From: Xenophilus sp. E41
GTDB taxonomy: Bacteria; Pseudomonadota; Gammaproteobacteria; Burkholderiales; Burkholderiaceae_C
Assembly (NCBI RefSeq): GCF_003671765.1
Contig: NZ_QPIB01000043.1
Location: 310,001-374,000, forward strand
Reading direction: 5' to 3'
DNA length: 64,000 nucleotides
The notes under the pieces were generated by a model. The model was not told the DNA's origin and made no database searches. It saw only the letters and a program-made list of their open reading frames with translations. This document shows, one piece after another, positions 53,725 to 61,289 of this stretch (positions are counted from its first letter, which is position 1; every line of letters begins with the position of its first letter). The position numbers and the translations under genes were made by a program.

Positions 53725-54030
53725 ATGCGGGACGTTTTTGTGGTGACCACGCTGCAGTGGCTCGGCGAACGGGTCCTGGGCGCCCAAGTCGGCGAGGCGG
53801 ACCCGACGAGTAACACGTGGAAGACGCCGCCGCGGTCCTACGATCCGGAGCAGCTCATGGATCTCATCGAGCGCCCGAATACGCTCGTGACATCGAAGAC
53901 GCGCAGTGGCACGCAAGGGCCGAACCTCATGGTGCGCACAGATGCAAGCGGCGCGCGCACCATTCAGGCGATCCCGGTTCCGGGCGTCTATCAAAGGCTC
54001 GAAGACCAGATAGGCAACATCCCGAAGTAG
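53725..54030 (+). CDS. Hypothetical prophage protein (101 aa)
   Basis: MRDVFVVTTLQWLGERVLGA begins a 101-residue soluble protein; no known motif. It is the first of three rightward genes inside an otherwise leftward prophage region, starting 26 bases from the divergent ASCH-like gene. Confidence 0.5.
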   Translation: MRDVFVVTTLQWLGERVLGAQVGEADPTSNTWKTPPRSYDPEQLMDLIERPNTLVTSKTRSGTQGPNLMVRTDASGARTIQAIPVPGVYQRLEDQIGNIPK

Positions 54031-54273
54031 ATGGCCAAGTCCACCCGCACCGCGCGCCAGCTGCGCGAGATCCTGATCGAGCGCATCGAGGCGCTGCCCG
54101 GCATGGCCGGCCAGACCACCGATGTGCACACCGGCGGCGTGCGCTGGGTCGACGCTGACCCCGGCGACCCGAACTGGTACGTGCCGCGCGGGCCGCAGGC
54201 TGAGGACTACCGGCTCGACGTGGCGCGCGTCATCCAGCAGACGCGGCTGGAGTTCGATCTCGATACGGATTGA
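54031..54273 (+). CDS. Hypothetical prophage protein (80 aa)
   Basis: MAKSTRTARQLREILIERIE, then GGVRWVDADPGDPNWYVPRG and DVARVIQQTRLEFDL: a small soluble protein of a type common in Burkholderiales prophages but without assigned function. It begins immediately after the preceding stop. Confidence 0.55.
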   Translation: MAKSTRTARQLREILIERIEALPGMAGQTTDVHTGGVRWVDADPGDPNWYVPRGPQAEDYRLDVARVIQQTRLEFDLDTD

Positions 54274-54276
54274 GCG

Positions 54277-54933
54277 ATGCCAACTCCGGAGTACTGTCTT
54301 TTTAGGATCGACTGGTGGCCGATGTGCATGACAAAGGCAGAGTGGTCGGGGTGGGTGCAAGCCTTTGGTGCTGTCGTTGCCATCATCGCCACAGCTTCGA
54401 TCGCGTGGTGGCAAATCCGCAGGATTGCAGCTGAGGCAGCCGAACAAAGGCGCCTCACTGACAAGCACAAGCTCCTCGCGCTGAGTCACCTGCTGCGTCG
54501 CGTCGAGACGACTTTGGCCATCAGCTATTCGGCTGTTCAGGAACGCGGGCAGCAGCAAATCAAATTCTCGGTACCCGACCTCGACGCGGCATCTGAAGTA
54601 CTCCACAGTATTTCGCCTTTCGACGTTCCGGGTTCCCAGACGTATGGGCGAATGCAGGTTGCGCTGAGAGCGCTCGCAGTGATGCGCAACTACGGGCGCA
54701 ACTACGCTGGCAACGAACATGAAACTGATGCGGCGGCGCTGAAAGTCATCCACCTCGCAGGCGAATATTTCATGCACGCGTTTGATGTCTGCATTGCAGA
54801 GGCCGTGGCGCTCAGTCGTCCCTCCGATCCGGGCTTTTGGCAACCGGAGTGGCGTCTCGGACCATGGCGGACCGCTCAGGCTGGTAAGCAAGACTCTCAA
54901 GCTGCGACCCTTTCCAGCCCGCTATCCCGGTAG
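54277..54933 (+). CDS. Membrane-anchored hypothetical prophage protein
   Basis: A 218-residue protein with one N-terminal membrane helix (SGWVQAFGAVVAIIATASIAWWQI) and a long helical cytoplasmic part. Codon use is less G/C-biased than the neighbours, and its 3' end overlaps the convergent methyltransferase by 37 bases. An internal ATG at 54328 (MTKAEWSGWVQAFG) may be the true start. It looks like accessory (moron-type) cargo; function unknown. Confidence 0.6.
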   Translation: MPTPEYCLFRIDWWPMCMTKAEWSGWVQAFGAVVAIIATASIAWWQIRRIAAEAAEQRRLTDKHKLLALSHLLRRVETTLAISYSAVQERGQQQIKFSVPDLDAASEVLHSISPFDVPGSQTYGRMQVALRALAVMRNYGRNYAGNEHETDAAALKVIHLAGEYFMHAFDVCIAEAVALSRPSDPGFWQPEWRLGPWRTAQAGKQDSQAATLSSPLSR

Positions 54934-56591
54934 TTCGCTGCCACGATCGCGCGCGCCAACGGCGGGCACACGCTGTTGCCGCACATGCGAACCTGCGCGG
55001 TCTTCGTCAGCGGCTCGCCGCGCGCGCCGTGGTCGATCTGGTAGGTGTCGGGGAAGCCTTGGGCGCGGTACAGCTCGCGCGGTGAGAGCATGCGCAGGCC
55101 GATGTCCACGATGGCGTACTGCTCGCCGTGAACGGTGACCAGCGCGAATCGGTCCTTCGTGGTGACGGTGTGCAGCGGCTCGGCCAGCTGCGGGTCCTGG
55201 TCGGTGCCGTAGTACTTCAGCAGGAAGGCGCGCACCTCGGCGAAGTGCTGGCCCTGGGCGCTGACCGTGTGCAGCGGTTCGTCGGTCGCCTGCGCGGTGC
55301 TGGTGCCGCGGAGCTTCACCAGGTTGCTGGTGACCACGCCCAGTGGCGCGGCGCCGCCCGGCCGCTTCACGTGGCCGTTGGCTGTCACGGTGTGCAGCGG
55401 CTCGCGCGCGTCGTGGCCCGTGCTGCCGGTTCGGAACTTCGTGATGTGCGCGGTCACCAGGCTGTGATGGTCCACGCTCGTGACGGTGCCAATCGGCTCT
55501 GCCGCCTCGCTGCCGACCACGCCGGTGTAGTGCTTGGCCAGGAAGGCGGCCACCAGCGCATGCTTCTGCCCGTCGACGGCGGTGCCGAGTGGCTTCTCGA
55601 GGCCAGGCACGCGCGGAGCCTGGCCGGGCCGCTCGCCGTAGCCGGTCTGCACCAGGGTTGGGATGACCAATGCGTGGTTGCCGCCGCCGGCGTGGATCGT
55701 GCGGATGGGCTCGCCGATGCCATGCGACCGGCTGCCTGCTCGGTCCGCATGCTCGCCATGCGCCAGGCCGACGATGAACGGCTCGGCCGCGTCCACCACG
55801 TAGCGCATGACGCCCTTTGCCACGCGGCGCAGGGTGGCGTCCGCCAGCGGGCGAGAGCGCTCGAAGATCGACGGGCACGGGATCGTCCAGTCGATGCACT
55901 CAGCCGCGGTGCGCCAGGGCGGCAGCTTCTTCGCCTTCACCGGCAGGGTGCCGGGCTTGCCATGCGTCGGCTCGGGCCACACGATGGGCAGGCCGTCGCA
56001 GCGCGCGACCAGGAACAGGCGCTTGCGGATGGTGGGCGTGCCGTAGTCGCTGGCGCGCAGTTCGCGCCACTCCACCACGTAGCCGAAGGAGCGCAGCGCG
56101 GCGAGCCATTCGTTGAACGTCTCGCCCTTGCGCAGCGGACAGGGCCGATCGTCGTCGCCAAGAGGGCCCCAGGTCTGGAATTCCTCGACGTTCTCCAGGC
56201 AGATGACGCGAGGCTTCGCCCCGGGGTCGCATTCGGCGAGGCGACGAATCCATGCCACCACCACCCAGGCCAGGCCGCGAATCTTCTTCGACACCGGCTT
56301 GCCGCCCTTCGCCTTGGAGAAATGCTTGCAGTCGGGTGAGGCCCACAGCAAGCCGACCGGCTGGCCGCCGGTGACTTCCACGGGGTCCACCTCGAACACG
56401 TCGCTGATGAAGTGGCGGGTCTGCGGGTGGTTGACGGTGTGCAGCGACACCGCTTCGGGGTCGTGGTTGACCGCGATGTCGACGTGCCGGCCGATGGCCT
56501 GCTCGATGCCGGTGCTGGCGCCGCCGCCGCCGGCGAACAGGTCCACGACGAGCTCGGACGCGATAGGCAGGACGAATTGCGGTGTCAGCAT
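54897..56591 (-). CDS. Phage C5-cytosine DNA methyltransferase with repeat-rich target region
   Basis: A 564-residue C5 methyltransferase. Motif I VVDLFAGGGGASTG (16-28), catalytic loop WASPDCKHFSKAKGG with Cys88 (SPDC rather than PPC), ENVEEF 133-138, motif VIII region YGTPTIRKRLFLV, motif IX/X QGFPDTY and GNSVCPPLA near the end. Between about 290 and 480 it carries six copies of a motif like EPLHTVT-x5-8-ALV. No restriction enzyme neighbours it, so it is likely an orphan phage methylase for self-protection. Confidence 0.9.
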   Translation of the reverse strand: MLTPQFVLPIASELVVDLFAGGGGASTGIEQAIGRHVDIAVNHDPEAVSLHTVNHPQTRHFISDVFEVDPVEVTGGQPVGLLWASPDCKHFSKAKGGKPVSKKIRGLAWVVVAWIRRLAECDPGAKPRVICLENVEEFQTWGPLGDDDRPCPLRKGETFNEWLAALRSFGYVVEWRELRASDYGTPTIRKRLFLVARCDGLPIVWPEPTHGKPGTLPVKAKKLPPWRTAAECIDWTIPCPSIFERSRPLADATLRRVAKGVMRYVVDAAEPFIVGLAHGEHADRAGSRSHGIGEPIRTIHAGGGNHALVIPTLVQTGYGERPGQAPRVPGLEKPLGTAVDGQKHALVAAFLAKHYTGVVGSEAAEPIGTVTSVDHHSLVTAHITKFRTGSTGHDAREPLHTVTANGHVKRPGGAAPLGVVTSNLVKLRGTSTAQATDEPLHTVSAQGQHFAEVRAFLLKYYGTDQDPQLAEPLHTVTTKDRFALVTVHGEQYAIVDIGLRMLSPRELYRAQGFPDTYQIDHGARGEPLTKTAQVRMCGNSVCPPLARAIVAANYRDSGLERVAA

Positions 56592-57106
56592 GCCCGGTCC
56601 CCCAGGTACTTACGCCACGGAACGATCCGGCCGCCCACCTTGAACCCCCACCCCTGCGACTCACCCCAGGTGAAGAACAGCGTGTAGGCGCCGCCGGCCG
56701 ACACCTCGGTGATGCGGTGGCACACGCTGGGCGCGATGGCCTGCGTGAAGCCGCGCAAGCGCAGGCGGGCGCCGCGGTACTCTTCGCGCCGCTCCTCGAG
56801 GTAGCCGCCGCGCAGGATGATCGAGCGGGCATCCCAAGGGTGGTTGTGCTCGTGCGCATCGTCGTCTGGGCGCACGATGTGGTGCACGCGGATGCTGGGC
56901 AGCCTGCGCCAGCGCGCAGGCAATTGGTTGCCGTCGGCGTCCTTACGGTAGGGGTTGAACAGCCACCAGCGGGCCATGTACAGGTCGTCGCTGCTGCGCC
57001 CAGTGATGGCGTAGTACGGCGTGCGTTGGGCGCGGCGAATGAGCCATGCAGCCACCGGTCGGCGCGAGGCGATGAAGGCGGCGAGGCGCCAGAGGATGGA
57101 TTTCAT
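56585..57106 (-). CDS. Cupin-like phage protein (173 aa)
   Basis: MKSILWRLAAFIASRRPVAA is followed by a beta-rich core with HEHNHPWDARSIILRGGYLEE and GAYTLFFTWGESQGWGF, the pattern of a cupin barrel that could bind metal through the HxHNHPW cluster. It sits between two DNA methyltransferase genes and overlaps the first by 7 bases. Enzymatic role unknown. Confidence 0.68.
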   Translation of the reverse strand: MKSILWRLAAFIASRRPVAAWLIRRAQRTPYYAITGRSSDDLYMARWWLFNPYRKDADGNQLPARWRRLPSIRVHHIVRPDDDAHEHNHPWDARSIILRGGYLEERREEYRGARLRLRGFTQAIAPSVCHRITEVSAGGAYTLFFTWGESQGWGFKVGGRIVPWRKYLGDRAC

Positions 57107-57864
57107 GCTGCCTCCCGGAGGAGCGATGGCTGCCGCTGGCGCTCCGCCTGCATGCGTCTGCAATCGGGGTTGAGCTCGCACGCCGCCCACTGCATACCCA
57201 GCATCTCGGCGGCGATGCCCGTGGAGATGCTGCCGGCGAAGGGATCAATCACGACGCCGCCCGGCGGCACGCTGTAGCGCAGTAGTGGGGCCAGGATGCC
57301 GAGCGGCTTTTGTGTCGGGTGGACAGCATTGCCGTGCTCGTTCGGCACAAAAATCACGCTGGTGGCCAGCTTCGGGCCACCGTCTTCGCTGACATAGGTG
57401 CTCGCCTCGCCGGATGCAATCGCGCGCGTATGCGTTGGCTTGGTCTTGCGGCGCACCGTCTTGCCGACCGCGTCGTGGGTGAACTGCGGCCGGTGGTAAA
57501 CATCGGCCCAAGCGCCGCGGTAGAACATGACCGCGTGCTCGTGGACGCGACGGAAGCGGTCGGCGTGGAACCCCGTGCCGTTTTGCTTCTCCCACACGAC
57601 ATCCTGGCTGTAGCGGAAGCCGTGTGCCTCCATCTCTGCGAAGACGGTGGCGAGGTAGCGCATCGAGCCGAAGACCCAGACCGACGCGGCCGGCTTCAGC
57701 ACGCGCGCAACCTGCGCCATCCAGCCATCGCAGCGGCGGTCCCACTCGAGCGACGTGTCACCGTAGGGCGGATCGGTCACGCAGGCGTCGACGGAAGCGT
57801 CCGGCCACGCGGCCATGAGCTCGCGGCAGTCGCCCCAGTGGCAGCGGTTGAGCCAGTCGCTCAT
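57103..57864 (-). CDS. Phage DNA N4/N6-methyltransferase (DPPY type)
   Basis: A 253-residue amino-methyltransferase. Motif IV ACVTDPPYGDTSLEWDR near the N-terminus and motif I VIDPFAGSISTGIAAEMLG near the C-terminus give the beta-class order. HPTQKPLGILAPLLRY is the usual segment between. It likely methylates adenine (N6) or cytosine (N4) in phage DNA. Overlaps its neighbours by 4 bases. Confidence 0.9.
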   Translation of the reverse strand: MSDWLNRCHWGDCRELMAAWPDASVDACVTDPPYGDTSLEWDRRCDGWMAQVARVLKPAASVWVFGSMRYLATVFAEMEAHGFRYSQDVVWEKQNGTGFHADRFRRVHEHAVMFYRGAWADVYHRPQFTHDAVGKTVRRKTKPTHTRAIASGEASTYVSEDGGPKLATSVIFVPNEHGNAVHPTQKPLGILAPLLRYSVPPGGVVIDPFAGSISTGIAAEMLGMQWAACELNPDCRRMQAERQRQPSLLREAA

Positions 57865-58265
57865 GCTGCGAATCCCCGCGGCCACACCAGCTGCCCGCCG
57901 ATGCGACTCGGATGCCGGAAGGCGTCGTACGCGCCCGGCCGCTGGCAGGTCTGGCCGAGCTCTGCGCCCTCATAGGTGCCCGACGGCCCGTGACGGCGAT
58001 GCGCGGCGGGCGCGCCGCCCTGCGCGGCCTCGCGCCGGTGACGCGCCAGCGCCGCGCGCCCGCTCGGGGTGATGGTGTAGTGCGCCAGCGCGCCCTGGCC
58101 GGCAGCGTGCCCGATCTCGGAAGCGACCAGGCCCTGCGTGCGCAGCTGCCAGAGGTCGCCGCGCGCGGGATGGCCCGCTTGCTGCTCTATCTGCCGGCGC
58201 AGCATGGGGCCGGTGGCCTGCGCGAGGATCTGCAGGGCCTGCGCGGCAGTGGGGGTGATGCTCAT
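57861..58265 (-). CDS. Phage winged-helix-like protein (134 aa)
   Basis: MSITPTAAQALQILAQATGP continues with a segment like a winged-helix domain (LRRQIEQQAGHPARGDLWQLRTQGLVAS; HYTITPSGRAALARH) and an Arg-rich tail. Probably DNA-binding. Part of the leftward early operon. Confidence 0.6.
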   Translation of the reverse strand: MSITPTAAQALQILAQATGPMLRRQIEQQAGHPARGDLWQLRTQGLVASEIGHAAGQGALAHYTITPSGRAALARHRREAAQGGAPAAHRRHGPSGTYEGAELGQTCQRPGAYDAFRHPSRIGGQLVWPRGFAA

Positions 58266-58281
58266 CGCCTTGTTCCCTGCC

Positions 58282-58977
58282 TCAGGTGCTCACGGTCAGC
58301 TTCACGCTCGACGGGGCCAGGCCGAAGTCGCGCGCGACGAACTCGGACAGCACCACGCCCTGCAGGTGGCGCACGTCGTGCAGGTTGGCGATGACGACCT
58401 CCGGTGCGAACTGGCTGCCGTCGGTGGCGCTGACGTGCGCGCCCTCGTTCTGGCCGCTGCAGCCCGGGCGGGTGACCTGCCACAGCGTGCCGCCAGCGCC
58501 GCGCAGCGAGTCGGCCTCGTTCTCGAAGCGCACGTCGGTCACGACGAAGCGCGTCTCGCCAGCGTTCTGGTACTCGACCAGGCGGGCGAGCATGGCGCGC
58601 GTCCAGTAGCGCGGATGCTGCGCGCGGCGGTACTCGGTGCCCCACCACTGGAGGATCTGGCGCGGGGAGCGTGGCGCATCGAGCCACTCGGCCGACAGTG
58701 GCGACATGTGGTCCGGCGCCGCGGCGCTGAGCGACAGCACCACGGCCGCGAGGAAGTCGCGCGGCGCGCGGCGCATGCTCAGGGCAGGCACGGGTTGGTG
58801 CTTGGTGCTCGGGTGCGCCAGGTGCACCACCTCCACGCCGAAGGCGTCGGCCACCTCGGCACGCAGCGCGTCGGCAAAGGCCAGCTTGCGAAAGCGCGCG
58901 TGCGCCACGAGGAGGTCGGCGACGGTGTCTTTGCCTGCGCCGGCGAACCCGGTCAGGCCGATGATGTGTTGCTTCAT
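58282..58977 (-). CDS. Phage deoxynucleoside monophosphate kinase
   Basis: A 231-residue P-loop kinase. Walker A IGLTGFAGAGKDTVADLL, KLAFADALRAEVADAFG, then RQILQWWGTEYRRAQHPRYW and VVTDVRFENEAD, typical of phage T4 gene 1-like dNMP kinases. It phosphorylates dNMPs for phage DNA synthesis. Confidence 0.85.
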   Translation of the reverse strand: MKQHIIGLTGFAGAGKDTVADLLVAHARFRKLAFADALRAEVADAFGVEVVHLAHPSTKHQPVPALSMRRAPRDFLAAVVLSLSAAAPDHMSPLSAEWLDAPRSPRQILQWWGTEYRRAQHPRYWTRAMLARLVEYQNAGETRFVVTDVRFENEADSLRGAGGTLWQVTRPGCSGQNEGAHVSATDGSQFAPEVVIANLHDVRHLQGVVLSEFVARDFGLAPSSVKLTVST

Positions 58978-58979
58978 GG

Positions 58980-59381
58980 TCAGTGGTGAAAGTCGGCCGC
59001 GACGCCCGCCATGCGGGCGTGAGCAGCTATGTTTTCGATAGCGCTTTCGGCGCCGTGCGGGGTGGCTGGCGTGTCTTCGGGCTCGGGCCAGCGCGGGGGT
59101 GCGAGCTCGCAGCTCACGACATGGCCGCGCAGCTCGTTGTTGGTGGCGTGCAGGCGGTCCAGCTCCAGGCGCAGGCAGTGCCCGGCGCGCAGTTGCGGGT
59201 TGGCTTGGATGAAGCGGTCGGCCTCCGGGCCGCGCCAGATGGCCGTGAAGCCTGCGACGCCCCGATGGCTCGTGCGCTCGCCGAGCGAGAACAGCCAGCC
59301 CGGCACCCAGCCGGCGGTCGGCGACACGAGGCGCACGCTGGACGGGCGGCCGCGCAGGAAGAAGATGCCGGAGGTCTTCAT
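58980..59381 (-). CDS. Hypothetical phage protein with repeat-encoded C-terminus
   Basis: A 133-residue protein (MKTSGIFFLRGRPSSVRLVS ... ) of unknown function. The last codons (ESAIENIAAHARMAGVAADFHH) are encoded within a family B repeat copy (about 59000-59050), so the natural end may have been altered. Confidence 0.55.
   Translation of the reverse strand: MKTSGIFFLRGRPSSVRLVSPTAGWVPGWLFSLGERTSHRGVAGFTAIWRGPEADRFIQANPQLRAGHCLRLELDRLHATNNELRGHVVSCELAPPRWPEPEDTPATPHGAESAIENIAAHARMAGVAADFHH
59000..59050. repeat. Family B repeat within a prophage gene
   Basis: GCGACGCCCGCCATGCGGGC, then GTGAGCAGCTATGTTTTCGA and TAGCGCT. The dyad AGCTATGTTTTCGATAGCGCT retains the GCTAT-N6-ATAGC type core. It shows that the repeat can enter prophage DNA. 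Confidence 0.5.
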
Positions 59382-59385
59382 GGGG

Positions 59386-59691
59386 TCAGCTCCAGTGGTG
59401 GCGGGTCAGGGAAACCCAGGCCGCGGCGGCGATGCCGGCGGCGACCACGGCTCCGACCGCGAATACGGCGATGGCCGCGCGGGCGCGGTGCCTGGCCTGG
59501 CGCAGCAGGCTCTCCAGCGGGTCGGCGATCGGGTCGTGGCCCAGCGTGCCGCGCGTGCTGTCGAGCAGCTCGTTGTGGCGGTCGCGCTCGGCCTGGATGT
59601 GCTCGGGCGGCACGAAGGACGGGTCGCCGTTGAGCGGTGCGTGCGCGCTGAGCAGCGTGTCGAAGTCAACCGGGTGCGGCGCGCGGCTCAC
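59386..59691 (-). CDS. Small phage membrane protein (101 aa)
   Basis: MSRAPHPVDFDTLLSAHAPL, a helical cytoplasmic part and a C-terminal membrane helix (AIAVFAVGAVVAAGIAAAAWVSL). Tail-anchored layout. Function unknown. Confidence 0.58.
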   Translation of the reverse strand: MSRAPHPVDFDTLLSAHAPLNGDPSFVPPEHIQAERDRHNELLDSTRGTLGHDPIADPLESLLRQARHRARAAIAVFAVGAVVAAGIAAAAWVSLTRHHWS

Positions 59692-59876
59692 AGCAGCGAT
59701 CCTTGCCGGTCGTCGGCGTCTGCACGGCGCTGCGCTGCCTGGGCCCGCTTGATGGTCTTGCGGATGTCGGTGGCGCAGGCCGGCACGTACTTGAAGCGGC
59801 GGTCCATGAGGCCGCCGACGGGCTTGGTGCCAGGGATGGCAGGCACGAGCGCCGGGCGGGGCGTGCTCGGGATCAT
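59688..59876 (-). CDS. Small phage protein (62 aa)
   Basis: MIPSTPRPALVPAIPGTKPV, with a basic helix (DIRKTIKRAQAAQRRADADD). Overlapping frames on both sides mark it as part of the leftward phage operon. No domain. Confidence 0.5.
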   Translation of the reverse strand: MIPSTPRPALVPAIPGTKPVGGLMDRRFKYVPACATDIRKTIKRAQAAQRRADADDRQGSLL

Positions 59877-59968
59877 GTCGACCACCCGTAGGCGAGCTGC
59901 GCGGCGAAGCCGACCACGAGTGCAGCCGACACGAGGAAGGGCAGGGTGCGGCGAAGCACTGCGGTCAT
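59873..59968 (-). CDS. Very small phage membrane peptide (31 aa)
   Basis: A 31-codon frame, mostly one membrane helix (LPFLVSAALVVGFAAQLAYG), with ATGA overlaps at both ends. Confidence 0.45.
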   Translation of the reverse strand: MTAVLRRTLPFLVSAALVVGFAAQLAYGWST

Positions 59969-60168
59969 GCCGCACCTCGCACATGCTCGATCTGCCAATC
60001 CCCGTGGCGGCTCTCGCCGCGCACGATGCCGGCGAGGCGGCTGTAGGCTACCGTCACGCCCTGTCCGCGCTGCTGGAGCATCCGCGCGGCGCGCAGCATG
60101 CCGGCGGCCGCGCTGCGGCTGATGGGGCGGGCGGCGCCGACGGTGCAAAGCTGCAGCGCGGCCTTCAC
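59965..60168 (-). CDS. Small phage protein (67 aa)
   Basis: GTG start in a GTGA overlap. KAALQLCTVGAARPISRSAA followed by a helix and VTVAYSRLAGIVRGESRHGDW. No known domain. Confidence 0.5.
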   Translation of the reverse strand: MKAALQLCTVGAARPISRSAAAGMLRAARMLQQRGQGVTVAYSRLAGIVRGESRHGDWQIEHVRGAA

Positions 60169-60452
60169 GCAGCACCTCGCGCGGCGGCGTTGAGGCTGTC
60201 GATGTCTCGGTTCAGGCTGGTTGCCAGCTGCGAGAACGCGTTGGCGGCGGGCGGTACCGCGGGCAGCTGGGTTTCGCGTGGAACAACCGGCGCATCGACG
60301 ATGCCGTCGATGGTCAGGCGGCCGCTGCGCAGCGCCTTGTCGGCCGTTGGCACGGGCATCGCCTGCCAGCACATGCAGGCGCCAGGGCGGCGGTAGAACG
60401 CCTGGCGCCGTGCGCCGCGCAGGCGGATCCAGATTTCGACGGCCTGCGCCAT
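60165..60452 (-). CDS. Small phage protein (95 aa)
   Basis: MAQAVEIWIRLRGARRQAFY contains two neighbouring Cys (GACMCWQAMPVP) and a helical C-terminus. Next to the promoter-proximal gene of the leftward unit. Function unknown. Confidence 0.5.
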   Translation of the reverse strand: MAQAVEIWIRLRGARRQAFYRRPGACMCWQAMPVPTADKALRSGRLTIDGIVDAPVVPRETQLPAVPPAANAFSQLATSLNRDIDSLNAAARGAA

Positions 60453-60453
60453 G

Positions 60454-60660
60454 TCAGGCCTCGACCGGCTCGACGCGCTCCACGCTGACGACCGGGCTTC
60501 CGGTCACATGCTGGGCGGCGCGGTGGGCGTGTTCGCCGTTGGCGGCTTTGACCTGCACGAAGGGCAGGACGCCGTTGTCGCTGGCGATGGGATGGCCGAA
60601 GCCATCGCGGGGGGTGAAGAAGCAGCGGTAGCTGCGTGAGGGGGAAATTTGCACGTCCAT
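60454..60660 (-). CDS. First gene of the leftward early operon (68 aa)
   Basis: MDVQISPSRSYRCFFTPRDG, then FVQVKAANGEHAHRAAQHVTG. Short soluble protein of a type seen repeatedly in phage early regions. Two repressor operators (60685-60724) lie directly upstream, so it starts the unit that runs to the integrase side. Confidence 0.55.
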   Translation of the reverse strand: MDVQISPSRSYRCFFTPRDGFGHPIASDNGVLPFVQVKAANGEHAHRAAQHVTGSPVVSVERVEPVEA

Positions 60661-60684
60661 CTCCGTGTTGAGACGGACGTGAAT

Positions 60685-60724
60685 TTAGCGAAGCGCTAAT
60701 CGTTAGTCAATAGCGTAACGCTAA
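60685..60724. promoter_or_regulatory. Repressor operators upstream of the leftward phage operon
   Basis: TTAGCG-AAG-CGCTAA (60685-60699, perfect dyad) and ATAGCG-TAA-CGCTAA (60710-60724), 25 bases centre to centre. A half-site TTAGCG follows at 60743-60748. The same dyad occurs in the repressor/Cro-like gap, so one repressor probably controls both. Confidence 0.7.
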
Positions 60725-60780
60725 TTAAGCCTGCCCTAGCCGTTAGCGTTCGCCCCGAGGTGTGGCACGGCGGCACGGTG

Positions 60781-61020
60781 TCATCGGCGAAACCGCGCTG
60801 GCTCGCACCAAAACCTCGTAGCGACGCCGTGCTGGCGAGAAAAGAGGTCGGCCGCTGTGTTGCAGTTGTCTTGGTTGTAGTTGCCGCCCTCAGTTGCATC
60901 GAAGGTGGCCACGTGGATCCGCAATGACCGGTCCAGCGGGCTATTTCGATAAAGGGTGTAGGCGCCGTCAGCGTGCGCAGACGCGCACACCAGCATCGCG
61001 AGCACGGTGGCTACTCGCAT
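60781..61020 (-). CDS. Secreted phage hypothetical protein (79 aa)
   Basis: Signal peptide MRVATVLAMLVCASAHADGA, then YTLYRNSPLDRSLRIHVATFDATEGGNYNQDNC and FSRQHGVATRFWCEPARF, with two Cys likely forming a disulfide. Similar small exported proteins occur in many prophages. Possibly superinfection-related; unknown. Confidence 0.62.
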   Translation of the reverse strand: MRVATVLAMLVCASAHADGAYTLYRNSPLDRSLRIHVATFDATEGGNYNQDNCNTAADLFSRQHGVATRFWCEPARFRR

Positions 61021-61289
61021 TTGAAGAGCACTTCGGCTTCTGGCCAGCCGCCCGCCATGCGGGCCTGGGTCTCTTTGACGTCGATGACTCGAGCCTGCTT
61101 ATTGCTGCGACGGCAGAAATCATTGGCTTCGCCGATCGCGGCCGTCTTGAGGCTGGCGGTTGTGACCCAGCCGCCGCTGCCTTGGTGCGCGACTTTGTGC
61201 AGGTCGTCGGAGAGCGGCACAACGCCTGTGGTGGGCACGGCGCAGCCCGCAACGCCACAGGCGAGCGCCATGCCGAGTCCAAGCTTCAT
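61011..61289 (-). CDS. Phage lipoprotein-like protein (92 aa)
   Basis: MKLGLGMALACGVAGCAVPT has a signal with lipobox VAGC. The rest contains helices and three further Cys (NDFCRRSN; VLFKCE). It overlaps the repressor stop by one base and may be co-expressed with the repressor in the lysogen, a place where phages keep lysogenic-conversion genes. Confidence 0.6.
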   Translation of the reverse strand: MKLGLGMALACGVAGCAVPTTGVVPLSDDLHKVAHQGSGGWVTTASLKTAAIGEANDFCRRSNKQARVIDVKETQARMAGGWPEAEVLFKCE

